Source: Psettodes erumei
Lineage: Eukaryota > Chordata > Actinopteri > Pleuronectiformes > Psettodidae
DNA length: 64,000 nt
Assembly: GCA_016785225.1 (NCBI GenBank)
Contig: JAFBJZ010000871.1
Location: 1,364,001-1,428,000, forward strand
Direction: 5' to 3'
Notes under the pieces: model-generated
Told to the model about the DNA's origin: nothing
Databases searched by the model: none
What the model saw: only the letters and a program-made list of their open reading frames with translations
Made by a program: the position numbers and the translations under genes
Part shown: piece by piece, positions 37,401 to 51,594 of the stretch
Numbering within the stretch: the stretch's first letter is position 1
Layout of the letters: every line of letters begins with the position of its first letter

Positions 37401-38723
37401 TATACAGACATACACGCACACACAAACTATAGATAAGAAACAAACACACACTGCCTGTTTGCGCTGGAATAAATACAGACTCTTGCAAAACAAGAGGACA
37501 CTTATACCCAAGGAGACACACAGACATTTGCCACAATTTGAGTGTGTATTACATATGAAGTGTATAAGACATGCTGAGAGAAATTACTTGCAGGCTTCTT
37601 GTCCCTGGAGCATGACTACCAATTAAATAAACGAAACATAAAACCTTTTGTATGTATTGTGCAACTGAAGGAAGAACCATAGGCTCCATGGGAATCATTT
37701 TTCGTCTGAAAACAAGTCTTGTCACAGTGATAAGACTAAATCAATTTTATCTTTGCCCTTGGTTTATTTGAAATATTTTCTCCTAACAGTGAGCAAAAGT
37801 TAATCGGTGCTATGTCACTTATCTCATTTCCTTGAATTTCTTAACACTGATTTCAATGCCTAATACTGAAACCTTCATTGATTGTGTCCTTTGGTTATCC
37901 TTGTGATGATTAGGGCCTGTGTATGTGATTATGGAACCTGACTTACGAAAGCAGATTCTTATGGTAGTGAAATATATACAAAATAAATGCAAAGATAATC
38001 ACAAATGCATGTCTATATATATCTATATACACACTCTTACACTATTTTCATGAGAATAATGCTTATATAACAGATGTTTTCCACCTGATGTAAGAGTGTG
38101 GGGCTGCAGTGACAGTGGGGATCTTTGATAGAGCAGTGCACCTCAAACTATCAACAGCCTTGTACTTACTGAGCGTGACCCTCAGTCTCACCAATTTTAC
38201 CACTGAGGCATCCTTAGAGGTGGAGTAATTCTCCACCCAAGTGTCTCCCTTCTCCCATATCAAACCAATGAACAGTCAAGTCCTCACTAGTTTAAACTGC
38301 TGCCTCCCGCACGTCCGCTGAGAAGTCTGAAGTCAATACAACTGGAATTGTTTAATTATAGCACAAGCAACCAAAATCTCACTATTTGAGCTCCAAGGAC
38401 CCACTCAGACCAACAATGGCAGTGTATCAAACAGGGTTGAATTGTGTGAGCAAAATTATGTAAAATATTAATTAAATAGGCAATTCAATTGAGCAGAGTA
38501 AATTATTTTAGAACAGAAGTGCTGTGTATAGAGTTTTCTTGCATGGGCAATTTGACCTTGTTATTCATTTGTTAAGTACAGAAAATTAATCTTTAATTCA
38601 TTCCACAATGAAGGGGATTTAGTGAAATGATATTTATATACAAAGTATCTTGTTCGCCCAATGATATTGTTAACTAAAAAGTCAATAGACTTGTTCTTCA
38701 GTATAACTACTGACTGGATAAAT

Positions 38724-38724
<1 letters not shown>

Positions 38725-38757
<33 letters not shown>
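38725..38757. repeat. (GA)n microsatellite
   Basis: An uninterrupted GA run of about 16 units, purine on the plus strand. Confidence 0.95.
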
Positions 38758-38761
<4 letters not shown>

Positions 38762-41700
38762 CTATATTTATGGATTTGGAGCTCAGCACAATCATGAAGG
38801 ATTTGCAGAAGTTATGGATCGTCTTATAAGCATAAAGCAGGTGCACTGTTGTTTCTACATTTACATGGGTCTGCCATGGTGAAACTGCAACAGTGGTGCA
38901 TCACATTAAAAGTATTTGCTGCAAGGAAGTGTGGGACAGCTTTATCTCTTCCTTTCATCAATGAAGGTCCAATGTACCATCTACAAAAGAAGATAAGATA
39001 GGAAACACTGAAGCTCCTTTCCAAAGCATTTAGAAAACCTGAACAGCTCTTATCATGGCTGCCACCTAGATATGTCCAGGTCATTTCGCCTAGTTAGGAA
39101 TCTTCCTGAGTAAAAAGATTACTGGCAGGCCTGGTGTGGAAAATTTGGCATTGCCTTAGTTATGCAAAGAATAACTTCTTTGTGTCTGCATCCCATGGTT
39201 TGGACTATAATAGTATAACTTTGGTGTACTGTACAGTATATAAACATAGTAGTAGTACATATAGGATACAGGCAAAAGCCAGAAGAGCCAAAAGTGACAC
39301 ACAAGTAAACACACATCACCCCTTCTGTCGCCACTAAAGAGTAAAGGTATGGTCTGATAATGAGGAAAACATTTACAGGTGGACACATATCCATATCCAT
39401 ATGCTCTCCCTTATTTATATAACCAAAGCACATTTTCAAGTCCCTGCACACATGCTGCAAATTGTATACATGTAAATCCCTGCTGACTTTAAAACCTATT
39501 AACGAAGACATTGAATCCTAATTGATTACTGTTGCTGTAATAACTTTCTGCATTAACTTCAGTTCCCCCATTTGCTCGGTTCTTGCCTATATAATGTTCT
39601 TTGCCCAGTGGGATCATTAATGTTTCATCTAATGTCAGAGCTCACGGTATTTCATTTAGTCCACGTTGCAGGGAGCTGAGATGGCACAGATGACCTGACA
39701 AGGAGTTAAGATACAAATTTGTGCAGAAAAATGATGAGTCCAGTGTTGGCCACCTAAAAATCCAAGCCCTGAATGTTCACCAATTCATTCCTTTTTTCTG
39801 ATGGACTTCCATTTCATTTCTGAGATGTGTCTCCCACCAAGATTCATCGGCTCATTTGTTGAGATTAATGCATATTTCATGCTCTAATCAGTATTTACAA
39901 GTCCAGGATGGTGGACACTGTGTGTTCATGGTAATGGAAAAAGGCATGACTCAGTCCAACAGTGTGGGTTATTGATAAGTTTTTGGACAGCAAGGAATGT
40001 CTATAGCACAGAGGAACCTGTTGTATCAGGCTTTGGCTACATACCGATAATACTGTACTTGTGTTAGAAAGATTAATTTATTGTTGGTTTGACAGAATAC
40101 AGAACATTACCAGCCTCATCCTTTAAAACTGACTTCAAACTAAATGTAAAAAGATAATCAATGTTTACTTTGAAAGTACAGCTTGAAACACATTTTTCAG
40201 ATTTTCTGATTTTGAAAGATGGGCAGAGGTGTGCTTACCCTTGGAGTTGATAAGATATATCAAGTAAACCTCCCCCAAAGTTTTTTTTATGACTTTCACT
40301 TTCCTTTATCTATTGTCTTTTACTTAAAGAAACAGAAACAAAAGCTTTCTGATGTGGTTATTCCCTCTACATTCAACATTGTTCTTTGTTTGAGGAACCT
40401 CCTTCAGAAATACCTGCAGGCGAGAATGAAAAGACAGAGGCTGAAAAGAATACCAGGAGACTCTTACATAACAGGCTCAGGTGGTACCCAAACAAATCAA
40501 GAAGGCAGTAGGGGGCTTTTATTGTGAAGCTGACAGTTGTGTTCCCTAAAGTAGGAGCTGATGTTACAACCTGATGGCATGAGATTGGACACAGGAGACA
40601 CTCAAAACACACGTGCAATTTTGCAGGTGTGCACGCATTGGTTGACACACAAACACACACATAGAGATTGTTGCACTGGTTATTTTTCTTGCAAACACTA
40701 TTGAGAAAGCACAGCCGGAGAGAGAGATGAGTCAATGAGTCGATTCTGTCATGCTCAGTGTGTATATCCATGTATACATGTGTGGATGCTGTGTGTGTAC
40801 GTGTGTGTCAGGGAATGGGATTTCTGTGTCAGTGGCCCTGTACAATGTGTCACAACATATCCTGATCCAGATCCATCACTGAGAACTCGCTCCCATAATC
40901 CGTCACAGTCTTTGATGGCTCTGCCTCCTCCAGGGTTACACTGCAGAGTGTCATTTCAAAGGCTGAGAGGGTCGGTCGCTGCTGGCTGCCCTCAATCAAA
41001 GACCAATGCATGAAACAGAGAATAGAGGTGAATGGCTGCAACACTACAGCACTAAAAAAAACACTTTTAATGACTTTAGTAAAGCATGACAAACATCACT
41101 AAGACAGTGTCATGGTGGTCAAGAACAAAATAAGAATGACTCTGCTGAATGACTCAACACGTTTCATTGCAACGTTAACAGAAGATCTGGAGCCATCCGA
41201 GCAGTAATGGAGGTGCCTGGATTTCAACGTTTGAATTCTGCTTTAAACAGGTCAGTGTGTTGTTTACCCCTTTACCATATATCAAAAAAACGTATCCATT
41301 GAAAAATCTATAAATATATATATGTAGGTATATCTATCAATATATTGAGTATATTTCCCAACCCTTTGTATACAAAAGAAAGCATTAAGAGCAAGCATAT
41401 CTAAACACTAATCCTTAAAGTCATCCTTCTGCCACCTTCACCTTCTTTTAAACTTGTTTAAAGCTGAGCAGATAAAAACTTAATCATTCTTGTCCACTAA
41501 GATGTTTCTGACACATAGATCAAGTGGGTATTTTATCTTCAAGATGCTTGTTAGATTCAATTTTTAAGCACTGCATTCTTAAAACCCCACAATCCCTGCA
41601 TCCCCTGCGTTCAATGTAAATTTACACTGAACTCCACAAAATAAAGGATGAATTCTCACTTTCTGAGATCATTTGAAGAGTGTGAAGCCAAATTAGGGCA

Positions 41701-41944
41701 GCCTTGTTTGATATCAGCAAGGTTAAAAATAAGTCTGATCTTCTTTCTTTCTCTAACAAACAGACTGGGATCATCTGACTGAAAGGGAAGAGCAGGGATA
41801 TTTTTATTGCGTGTGTGTGTGTGTGTCTGTGTTGGGTGTGTGAAGAATAATGATTGTCTGCTCTCCCACAGCTGTCTCTCAGAAAAATACAAAGCGACAG
41901 TAAGTCACCAAAGTCCTTAATTCAGCAGTTTGAAACTAGGCCAT

Positions 41945-41945
<1 letters not shown>

Positions 41946-41976
<31 letters not shown>

Positions 41977-42006
41977 AAGCACGCGCATGTGTGTGTGTGT
42001 GTGTGT
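41946..42006. repeat. (AG)n ... (TG)n compound microsatellite
   Basis: AG run 41946-41975, a short CAAGCACGCGCA spacer, then TG run to 42006. Confidence 0.95.
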
Positions 42007-42521
42007 ATATCCTGCATCTGAAATAGAGGTAGCTGCGTGGTTGTAGCCTCTCCTGATAGTTACATCACCTCCTATCTAACATCGACCAACTACTTTGGAA
42101 GGATGCAAATACTGTATGAATCCCCCCCCCTCTTCCTGCGTGAGGCATCTAATCCCCTGGATTGCTATTTAATTTAGTGTATTGATCATTGACAAAGAGG
42201 CGAGTGCGTGTCTGTCACAGTCGTCTTTCAGTCAGCAAGATGGTGCACTTACGTATTTGTTTTGGTGTGTGTTGTCTATGCAGAGGGGGTGACATCTAAT
42301 AAAACAAGTGGCATTCCGCTTGCATAGAACAGAACAAATGAAATAGAAATGGTGATGCAGTCTGAATGCAGGGGCAGTATGGAAATAGTTTAGTGAGTTC
42401 AGTGTGTCTGCATTAATTTGTGTGCAGGAGCAGCAAAAACTAGAACATGAGGCACAGTAAAATATGGAGAAATATTTAAAAATATACCAGACTCTGAAAC
42501 TCATTCAATAACTGCTATAAT

Positions 42522-42575
42522 GGACTGCATTTATATCGCACTTTTATCCAAAGCCCTTTACAATTTGCAAACCAG
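42522..42575 (+). repeat. Fragment of a common fish dispersed repeat
   Basis: The segment containing tggactgcatttatatcgc, then tttatccaaagccctttaca, matches the widely dispersed fish repeat with 'gcatttatatagcgc' and 'aaagcgctttaca'. It is short and diverged. Confidence 0.5.
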
Positions 42576-43044
42576 TAGCAGAAAGCTACAATGCAATGCA
42601 CTTGAAGGATTGTGGTGTTCAGCTGCAGCTGCAGATCAAACTGTGGACCCTGTTTTAACATGTTGAGCTACACAAAATCGTCAAATAGTTTGGAACAGTC
42701 AGCAAACTCACAGTTTCCAAATCCCAACAAGCAAACTCTTGACGTTAAACTGTATTTGCAATCATTATCATGTTACTTTTACATAACAGCTAACATGAGG
42801 TCACTGACAGATTTTTCTCAAGAAGGGGAAAGTGTTTTCCTGCAGGGCTTATTTTCCCCTGCTCCTTCATGCTGGGAATGACAGCATCATCCAGACAGAT
42901 CATCAGATTACAGTACTTTGCATGTCTTGTATGGCAGTCTTCTTTTAAATTTGTACAAGGGTTTTCCTTTTGTAAATTGTAAATTTCATGCAAGGGTAAA
43001 ATAATCTAAGACAGGAAGCACTATAAAACTTAGCACCCATAATT

Positions 43045-43089
43045 TATACTAGGCAGCAAAGCTGGGAAACCTGCTTTGCACCTAGTATA
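43045..43089. repeat. 45-nt imperfect hairpin
   Basis: TATACTAGG (43045-43053) pairs with CCTAGTATA (43081-43089), and inside it GCAAAGC (43056-43062) pairs with GCTTTGC (43073-43079). The gaps are CA and A, and the loop is 10 nt. It may be a remnant of a fold-back element. Confidence 0.7.
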
Positions 43090-43702
43090 GTTTTTACTTT
43101 AGTTTTTATTACTGTTTTTATTACTGTACCTGATGAATTCAACTCCCATCCTCGCCAATACACACATAGCTGTGGATGATACTTGTTGTTCCTTAACCCA
43201 AAGAAATCCATATTACATGGCTTGTGGTCCTACATTCAAAGTTGCAACAATTACTTCCCTGGTACCTTCTACATAACATCTGTTCCTACATAGAAATATC
43301 AGGCCTCTGTCCCAGAAAATCCATTAACGCTGTACAATTCTGCACCTCACAAATCGAATCCATAGCCAGACTGAGATCAGTGCTACTGCAGGAAGTAGTT
43401 TTCCCTCTATGGAGCAAGGCAGATTGAAGCAGCAAGCTATCACAGACCTAACTGTGAACATGCCATAATTATTTTATGTAAAATAAATAAATAATTTTAA
43501 TACATCACACATGTATGTGTTATATTAAATCTTAGAAGAGAAGAACAATAGAAAAATAATTGAGGCACAAATTTTGCTGGAATCATACTGGGAATATCAA
43601 ACTATGTTGCTCAGGAACCACTTTAAATAATATTCATGAAAACTAGACAATATATTCAGTGTTTATATAGTGTACACTGAAAAAAAGGGAGTAAAACACC
43701 AT

Positions 43703-43765
43703 GGTTTGAAAACACTAACACTAACACTCTAACAGTTAGGGTGTTAGTGTTAGTGTTTTCAAACC
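43703..43765. repeat. 63-nt near-perfect palindrome
   Basis: The left arm 43703-43727 (GGTTTGAAAACACTAACACT and on) is the exact reverse complement of 43741-43765 (25 of 25). The 13-nt centre, TCTAACAGTTAGG, itself pairs as CTAAC-A-GTTAG. The whole folds as a stem of about 31 pairs with one T/G mismatch and a 1-nt loop. Outside it, CTGAAAAAAAGGGA (about 43677-43690) and TCTCTTTTTTCAA (43766-43778) are roughly complementary, suggesting degenerate outer terminal repeats of a fold-back element. Confidence 0.9.
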
Positions 43766-44498
43766 TCTCTTTTTTCAATTCAACAATTTACTATGTGTTT
43801 GCTGCACAACAATTTGTGGCGTGGGCTATTGTTGAAATATTTGTAAAGATTTTTGTTCAGCCTTAGAATACACATATTGGATTGGAGTGGAGGTATATAG
43901 AGTATATTACATTAGCTTGCTTTTCCCTCTCAGTCTGCCTTTCTCTGTTTTGCTATGTGGATAGTTGGTTTTGAGAGAAAGTGACTAACAGCCTCTGGTT
44001 CTTTGCTCAGGCTCCAGGTCATACCCTGATTTCTCAGTTTAGTTTGGTGTTTCTAACTTCAGAAAGAACTCTTACTTATGTGAAAGGTTATGAAGGGATT
44101 TTTATGATTTTACCAGAGGTGGCTTTTGGCCTGACTTAGAAACCATAACATTTTGGGAGTGATGCAGATCAGTGTCCAGATCCTGGAATTTGTTTTGAAA
44201 GATTCCATATCATTGCTGAAAAAAAAACTTATTTGCATATGCATTTATCTCCATAAATGTATTTGGATTTGAAAAATTGAATTGAAAAATTTGGGAACAC
44301 TGTCACAATGCTCTCAAGAAATAAATCACAGATTTATCCGTATATGGATACAATTCCAGATCCAGGGAAGAGGATTTAAACAAAATCTTCATCACGTGCC
44401 AGGAGCATATGATTCCACAAATGTTTTATATATAGGAGTTTTCAATGATTACTTGAGGAATGAACATGATTCATGAGACATTTTTGGTAAGAAATGTT

Positions 44499-44674
44499 CA
44501 GCCTTGGTGGAGGTCTTTGAGTGACTTTGAGTGCTCTATGGTTGTATTGTTTCAGTGATACAATGACAATAACTAGTAATTGTACAGCCTTGGTGGGGGT
44601 CTCTTTGAGTGATTTTGAGTGCTCTAGGGTTATATTGTTTCAGTGATACAATGACAATAACTAGTAATTGTACA
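44499..44674 (+). repeat. Tandem duplication, two 86-bp units
   Basis: Units begin with CAGCCTTGGTGG at 44499 and 44585 and end with AGTAATTGTACA. They differ by a few substitutions and a two-base insertion in the second (gggtctctttgag versus aggtctttgag). Confidence 0.9.
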
Positions 44675-47600
44675 ATGTAAGTATGGAGAAGAGCCTGCAA
44701 AGAGCGATGACAAGCTGCATGTCAGTGAGACAAGAAAGAAACACAGAAAGTGACAAATAAAGTTCAGAAAATCAGGAAAATAGACTGGTGGTACAGATGG
44801 AGAAAATGAGAGAGGCTGTCACAGAGACGGAGATCCACAGACTCACTGAATGCTATTAAAAGTTTAGAGAGGCAGACAGAATGAAACACTCCAGAAATGA
44901 GAATTTAATGAAGACATTTGGCACTTGTCATTTTTATCCTACTGCAACTCGCCCTCCCCTTTCTGCTTATCTCTCTCCATCCCATATACCATGTTCACAC
45001 ACAGGCATGACGGCACACAAGCAGGCACTCAGCTGAAATACACACAGTCCACTTCAGTCGTTCACTTACAAAAGCACAGTTAATTCAATATGGAAATAAT
45101 TAGCGCTGCAGCATTTGCTGAAAGACACCTCCTCCTGTTTAAACACATACAGTGCTGAAGCACACAAACACATATATTTGCATAGACTGTTTTTATTAAT
45201 AATGCAAATGCATTAATATAAGCACTCGCAGCCATCCATTTATATGTATGCAGGCTTGCATATACTTCCAATGTTCATGCAAACAAAAGACAAGAGGAGT
45301 TCTCAGCAAAGTCAGGAGGGTGTTTTGAGTTTAATGATAATCAAGCTGAGTTTTTATATCATTCTCAAAAGTGAGATAATTTGCCTTCATCACACACATG
45401 CACGCTCAAAAAGAAACATTCACTAACATAAATTTCATTCATTTTATCAGCCTCAGTGTTTGGTGAGGTCAAAAATAACCTGTTTACATGAAAAGCACCC
45501 CACAGAGGAGCAGTAGCAGTGCAATCTCTCACACAAACACAGGTTCACATAAACACACAAGTACTATATATGAATATTGTAAACAGACTGACATTAAATA
45601 CACACCCTGTGCAGAGAAAATAAAAAAAGCTTTCAGCTCCTGCTGAGATTTGTAATGAAAGGAACATGTGGGCACGCTGTTTCTGATAGAGAGAGAGCAA
45701 GGCAAAACGAAAGGAAAATTTTAGTTTCTGAAAAAAAGGAATTTATCGCTAAAATGTAGAAAGACCATGCATGCTGCTTTTCTACTTTTTGTTCCCAGAT
45801 GACACATGCAGCCTTTGATGAAATATTTCCTTTGGGAGATTTTGCTTCAGGGTGAAATAATTGATACACATCCAGTATGCCTGTCTCTCCTACCAAATTG
45901 TTCTATACCACTTACATACAGACATGATATGAACTGAACTGAAAAGGAAAAAAAAAAACTCCTGACAGTAGAAGGTCAATTTTTACATGGGAGACACAGG
46001 TAGCTGAATTCCACTTAAACGCATACAGATAGAACAGAGCCATACTGTAAACTTCCATTTCAGGCCATTTACAGTCATCACTGTTAGGCTCTCCTTCTCT
46101 TTGAGCTCAAATGATTCATTAAAAACAACATGTGATATTAAGGGCTCAGTGTATTGACCATATAATTGACAGCATGGAAACAACATTATTATGGACGGCT
46201 CCACAAAGCTCAGTATTTACCTTTTTTGCACACATGTAATGTTACATTAATGAGCTAGTGTGCTTCACCATTCTGCCAATCTTTAGGATATTTCACTTGT
46301 CTGCTGTGACGACTGTGCTGGTGCCTGTAATTGATAATATTCAATGTGGATGATTCAGAATGACTCTGCAGCACTGTTACAGAATCGCTTGTCTTTTAAT
46401 GCATATTTTTGTGCGTGTGGCCTGCTACAGGGAGTGATGTCACATACTTTGCATGTGCACTATGTTTTGTTTTTACTTTGCAAACGCAGTGATATGAGGA
46501 ATTCTTTTGTAAGCAGACAGGATGTTTACAATTTGAGCTGCATGAATTCTTTGCCTTAGATAGCCTTGGATACCAAATAGTATGAGTAGCACTGTTGCCT
46601 CACTGCTCAAGGATCCTTAAGTTTCATTATCTGAAGAACTACAAGATGAGAAGCTGTGAATCCCAAAAGCAGCTATTCACTTTACTCGTATGCTTCACAC
46701 TTCACATCTCACTGTTGGAATTTAAGCCTCATTTTGTCTGTTTTTTTCTTTTGTCAGGGCAGAGGTGTGCAGACTGTGACATGTTATAGCAGCATAGCAT
46801 AATGGCTGTAGTCCCATTAGTTGTACTAGTTCCCTTATATGCAAACTCAGTTCTTGGACAACTAAATTCAGTACATTCATTATCATTGTATTAGTAATTA
46901 CATGAAATAAATTACAGCAAAAACAACAATTTACAACTGTTCAGGTAGAAATGACTTTTATTTACCCTCCATATGAGTCTGAATATATATATATATGCTT
47001 GTCGGGTTTGAATGTTTTCAAAGCACGTTGGACTCATTCTCTAAAGGGACGTCATTCAAAGAATTAACGCTGCAGGCGGTAAAAAAAACAGGCACGTAGA
47101 ATACCAATTCTTATGAAATAAACATTGCCAGCAGTTTGAGCGAATTATCTTTTTCACTGCAGATTTGATAGCTGTCCAGATGCCTAATAGACCAAGTGGA
47201 AATTTAACACTGCAGCTCACAGAAAGTTTCAGTGCCATTACCTCCCCTGCTGCTCAACTGAGCTGGCAAAATATCTTAGTCGGCTCCACGAAAGGCTGGC
47301 CCTGGCAAATTTGATGCCAGTGGTCACATGAAACTGAACACGTAGCAGTGGTGAGCGTCAGAGGCAAAATTTTATTTTCTTTCATCCGAAACACTCAATG
47401 AATATGTATTTGGACTTCCTTTGTATTTTGGTTTATTATCTTTTGTCTGTGATACCAGGAAGGTCAAGTACAGTCGTGTTTTGTCTTACAAGATATTGTG
47501 TACTACATTGATTATACAAATGTTTTAAAATGTCATGATTGTGCAACTTCTTGATAGTATAGCTGATTGGATTTTGTTCATATAAAGTTCATCAGAAGTC

Positions 47601-50559
47601 AGTGACACTGTGAGATGTGGGTGAGGAAGAAGACAGGTGAGGTTGGACAAACAACACTGATAAGATGCTGAAGATGGATATCTGGTTCTGTGTTGCCACC
47701 TCATGGCTGACGGGGGTAGAACAACATGACAAGGCAAATGTGTCATTGGCCTTTGAGCTATTTGTGACTGGAAATGAGGCCAAAAAATAAACAGGCTAAC
47801 AACACATAGCAACAAGCCCTCCCATCACTTGAGAGACACTGTTGTTGTTATAATTGGACAAAAGTGAGCTGGCCAAACTGTACCCACCGGACTTTGATTA
47901 AAATCACTGGTTCATGCTTACTTTGTGGCAAAACAATCACCGACTGAATAGCTCCTCAGCTGTTGTGCCTCTAAAAAGCATGACAAGAACCATTTCACTT
48001 TGAAACATCAAATGTGAGGACAGGAATTCAAGCTTTCTACCAAAGTGTTTACAGCAGCAGAGTCAACTCCAAGGGCGTAGTAGCAATAAAACAAGAAACA
48101 CTCCTTGTAAATCATCATTAAACGGAAAACATGACAAAAATGACCAATTTTACAGATCACTGGCATGATTACACAACTGGCTTAATGCACTCTAACAGCT
48201 GTAACAGACTCTTCTTGTATTGGTTGTGGGCTTAGTAGAGCTGAACAGCAGCTTAGCACAGCTTTGCACTTGTGCAAAACAACCTCTAAAATGGCTTTGA
48301 CTGAACCTTTACCTGTTTAATTTTTTTAAAGATGCCCCACAGCCATATTTTGAAACCAAATAATAACAATTTGCATATGACATGGTTGTACACAAAGAAG
48401 AATTTTTTTTTTTAAAAAAGCACATTTACACCTGCTCCCTCATTGCCCCAATCCAAAATATATGAATATTTAAGCAAATATTGTTCAATTTAATTGTTGC
48501 ATACAAAATGTCTCCCAGCGGAAAGTCCACTCTCAGTTTTCATGTTCTGGCTTCAAGTTGCCCCAATAACACTGATTTGCATAGTGGTGGCCATATTTGG
48601 CTTCCAAACTAGTTGTGATGTTATAATATCATGGTTGCACACACAACCGAAATGTAGAGAACGGTGTTCCTGCCCCTGTGTACGGCAATATGAACTCATA
48701 TAAACATAAACCTATAAATAATTTCTTGATTTTCAGCTTCCACAGTTTTTGCTTCATGTTTTAGATTTGTGCTAAAACGAGACCCATCACAGATAATGAC
48801 AAACCTAGAGATGATCTGTTTCTCCTCCATTAAGTCATTATGGCTATTATTTCTTTTCTGATGAAAGAGAAAATTGCGGCTTTTTATAAGGAGATGTCAA
48901 TCATGCTTCATTTATGAATATTTGATTCTGCCTCCTGAAATTTGGATAATGTTAACTTAATCTCCACTTTTGAAAGCTCTCTCCCACTGCTACACTTGCA
49001 CATAATTTTCAACACTAACCTTGTCTCAGTCCTGCAGAAAAAAATCTGTGCTTCATTAATATTGTGGTGAAGAACCGACTTTGTATGCTCCACATCAAAA
49101 GACCTGCATCTACTGATGCTCCCTATCTCCTCGTAGCTTTACGTGAAAATAAAAAAAAACAAGTCTCATGAGCAATGAGCTCATTTCTGCTTCTGTAGCA
49201 GCTCCTTCCCTCTACAAATATTTGCTGAACTAAAACTCCAGCTTGGGTTTTTTAAAAGATTATTCTCAGAGACACTGGGCACTGGACAGTCACAACCTTT
49301 TAGCTAAAAAGGTGGAAGCGCTGAAGCCCCTGTGGTTAAGTTCATAAAATAGAACACACAAATACTCATACCAAGCAAACTGGATGAAGTGACCACTGGG
49401 TTAGACTCTTCCATGTCCTCTGAGTCCTTAATTATTGCATAAACTTTGTTATTTGTTAGCACCAGGCTCACCATGTCACTGCTCTTGTGCATGTGTACTT
49501 ATGTACTCAATGTATTCAGTGTGAATTTGACTCTTAGTACTGATGTATTTGACATTCTGTCTCTTGTCAATTCAGTATCATGACAGTACAATGTTGAGGT
49601 AAGCAAATTGTTGACATGGATATATTGAATCTTAAAGGAACCCTTTTGGAATTTAATTCACTCTGTGATTGTTTTGATCATTTCATTTTCTCTTATCTCT
49701 TATCAGACAAAAAGAAAGAAAAATAACATTAGCTTTCAGGCAGAATTAATATCTAAAATTCATGTCATGCCATGTCATATGCGAGTTGGCTCAAGCTGTT
49801 AACACTAAGAAGAAGAGACTATGATTTCATTCCAAAAAGGACCAGAGCTTGGCTGTATTGTGGGGTGTGATGGACAGAATTCATGAAGGGCAAGAACAAG
49901 GAGAAAGGCTGCTTTTCATTGCAAGCTGCAATCAAGGTTAAACTCCTAGCTTTATTTTGCCAAAGGGAGTAGCATTTATAAATACTGCCTTCTGTCTGAT
50001 TTGAAGATATAATCAAAGGGCCTGTCTAAAATGATTGACAGGCTAGCTTTTTCCCCCACACAGACAGGTTGACAATTGACAAGTTTTTATGTGACTGCTG
50101 CTTGTTAGCCCTTTGTGATGAATGTTTGCTGAGCCCCTCAGATCCTCTGCATTTTTGATGTTGAAACAACAGCGTGATCGCATTTTTGAAACTGAAATAT
50201 TCAAAAGCTGCACAACTCACACCCAAGTATCCTCATTCCACTTTATCAATGCCTTTTTCTTTCTTCATGATTAACCACTGATGCCAACCACTGATGATAC
50301 CCATTTTCTTTAGTATCACGTCTGTTGCCAAGTTGTGGTCTCCATGGTTTACGTGTATGCCAGGACATTAGCACAAAGTGTGGTCCCTCTATCTGTTTGC
50401 TACTTGCTATGAATAATTAGTTTTGCCTTCACACTGTGTTTGTGTATTGCTGTTTTGCATGGAAGTGTCAACAGAAAGGTTCATTATTGAAACACATCAT
50501 GCAGACAGTTGGATATTTTGGATAAAAAGTTTCTGATTCAGCACAAAGTACTGATATAG

Positions 50560-50560
<1 letters not shown>
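44675..50560. other. Intergenic, no gene recognised
   Basis: AT-rich. It contains a SINE-like scrap at 46573 and a short TA run near 46985. No exon or RNA gene was recognised. Confidence 0.55.
46570..46612 (+). repeat. Fragment of a common fish dispersed repeat
   Basis: The text gagtagcactgttgcctcac resembles the frequent fish repeat phrase 'gtggttagcactgttgcctcacagc'. It is very short. Confidence 0.4.
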
Positions 50561-50591
<31 letters not shown>

Positions 50592-50692
50592 ATTTGTCCA
50601 TGGTTGAATGTAGGACAGTTACATTTGTTCTGGCTTCCCCATAGATATCACAGCACACAGACAGAACAGTACACAGGTCCACCCCCCCCCCC

Positions 50693-50763
<71 letters not shown>
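50561..50763. repeat. (GT)n and C14-(CA)n microsatellites in opposite orientation
   Basis: GT run 50561-50590; C run about 50682-50695 running into (CA) of about 34 units to 50763. The two dinucleotide runs are complementary and about 105 bases apart, so they can pair as a hairpin. Confidence 0.95.
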
Positions 50764-50764
<1 letters not shown>

Positions 50765-51594
50765 ATTATCAAATTCCCTTTCTCCCTGGACAGCGTCAGA
50801 CTGCTCAACTCCAAGTTCCACTTTAATCACCTCTTGCATCTCTCTATTAATTTCAAAAGATAATTACCAACCTAATCAATTATTGATTGATTGTGATTAT
50901 CATTTCACTCCACAAAGAATATGCCAGGAATATTCACTCCCTTCCCCTCTCCTGTCTCAGGGCAAGAGCATGTCTTTTGGAGGGCTGTCTTCAGTGAGAT
51001 AAATGATCCTGAACTAACTATTTAGACATATCAAATCCAGGACACAGGACCAATTCTAAAACTGGCCCTGGGCCACAATCAGCTCAACTTCGAATGTCAC
51101 CTTGATGAAGTTGTCTTGAAGAACAGAATACACAATCTTTTTTTCACATAAAACAAGCTTTTGGGGGCAATAGAAATTGGCAATAATGTCTTCATCACAG
51201 AAAGTGACTGGTAAATGGCATCATGAGATTGTAGCCCAGTAGTAAACTGTAAAATAACAGAGATTTATAGGAATTAACTAAAAAGAATAATCTTAATTTA
51301 TGTCCCACTTTTAGCCACTTGGAGGCTGAATCGTGGCTATGGAAAGTTTGTGAACATGTTTACAGTCAGTTAAAAAGAAAGAAAGAAAGATAGACATTCT
51401 ACCCCTTGTGGTTTCATGTGGGATTTCCTGGGAAATAATCTGCTCATTCACTCTGCACTGCTGGATTGCCAAAATGAGACATGGCTGCAAAATGAGTGGG
51501 TGGTATTGGAAATGTAGTATCAAACAGTTAATGTAATCCGGGGCTATTAGCACTGTGGGTTAGCTCAATGATGGCCTTAAAATTATATGCTGTC
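50764..51594. other. Intergenic, no gene recognised
   Basis: No coding or RNA signal was recognised. A short GAAA/AAAG run lies near 51375. Confidence 0.55.

Larger units (their letters stand above)
34430..42530. other. Intergenic, no gene recognised
   Basis: AT-rich DNA with small A/T-rich patches such as the ACT/AAT-rich stretch at 36345-36410. GA and TG microsatellites are listed separately. No exon or RNA gene was recognised. Confidence 0.55.
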
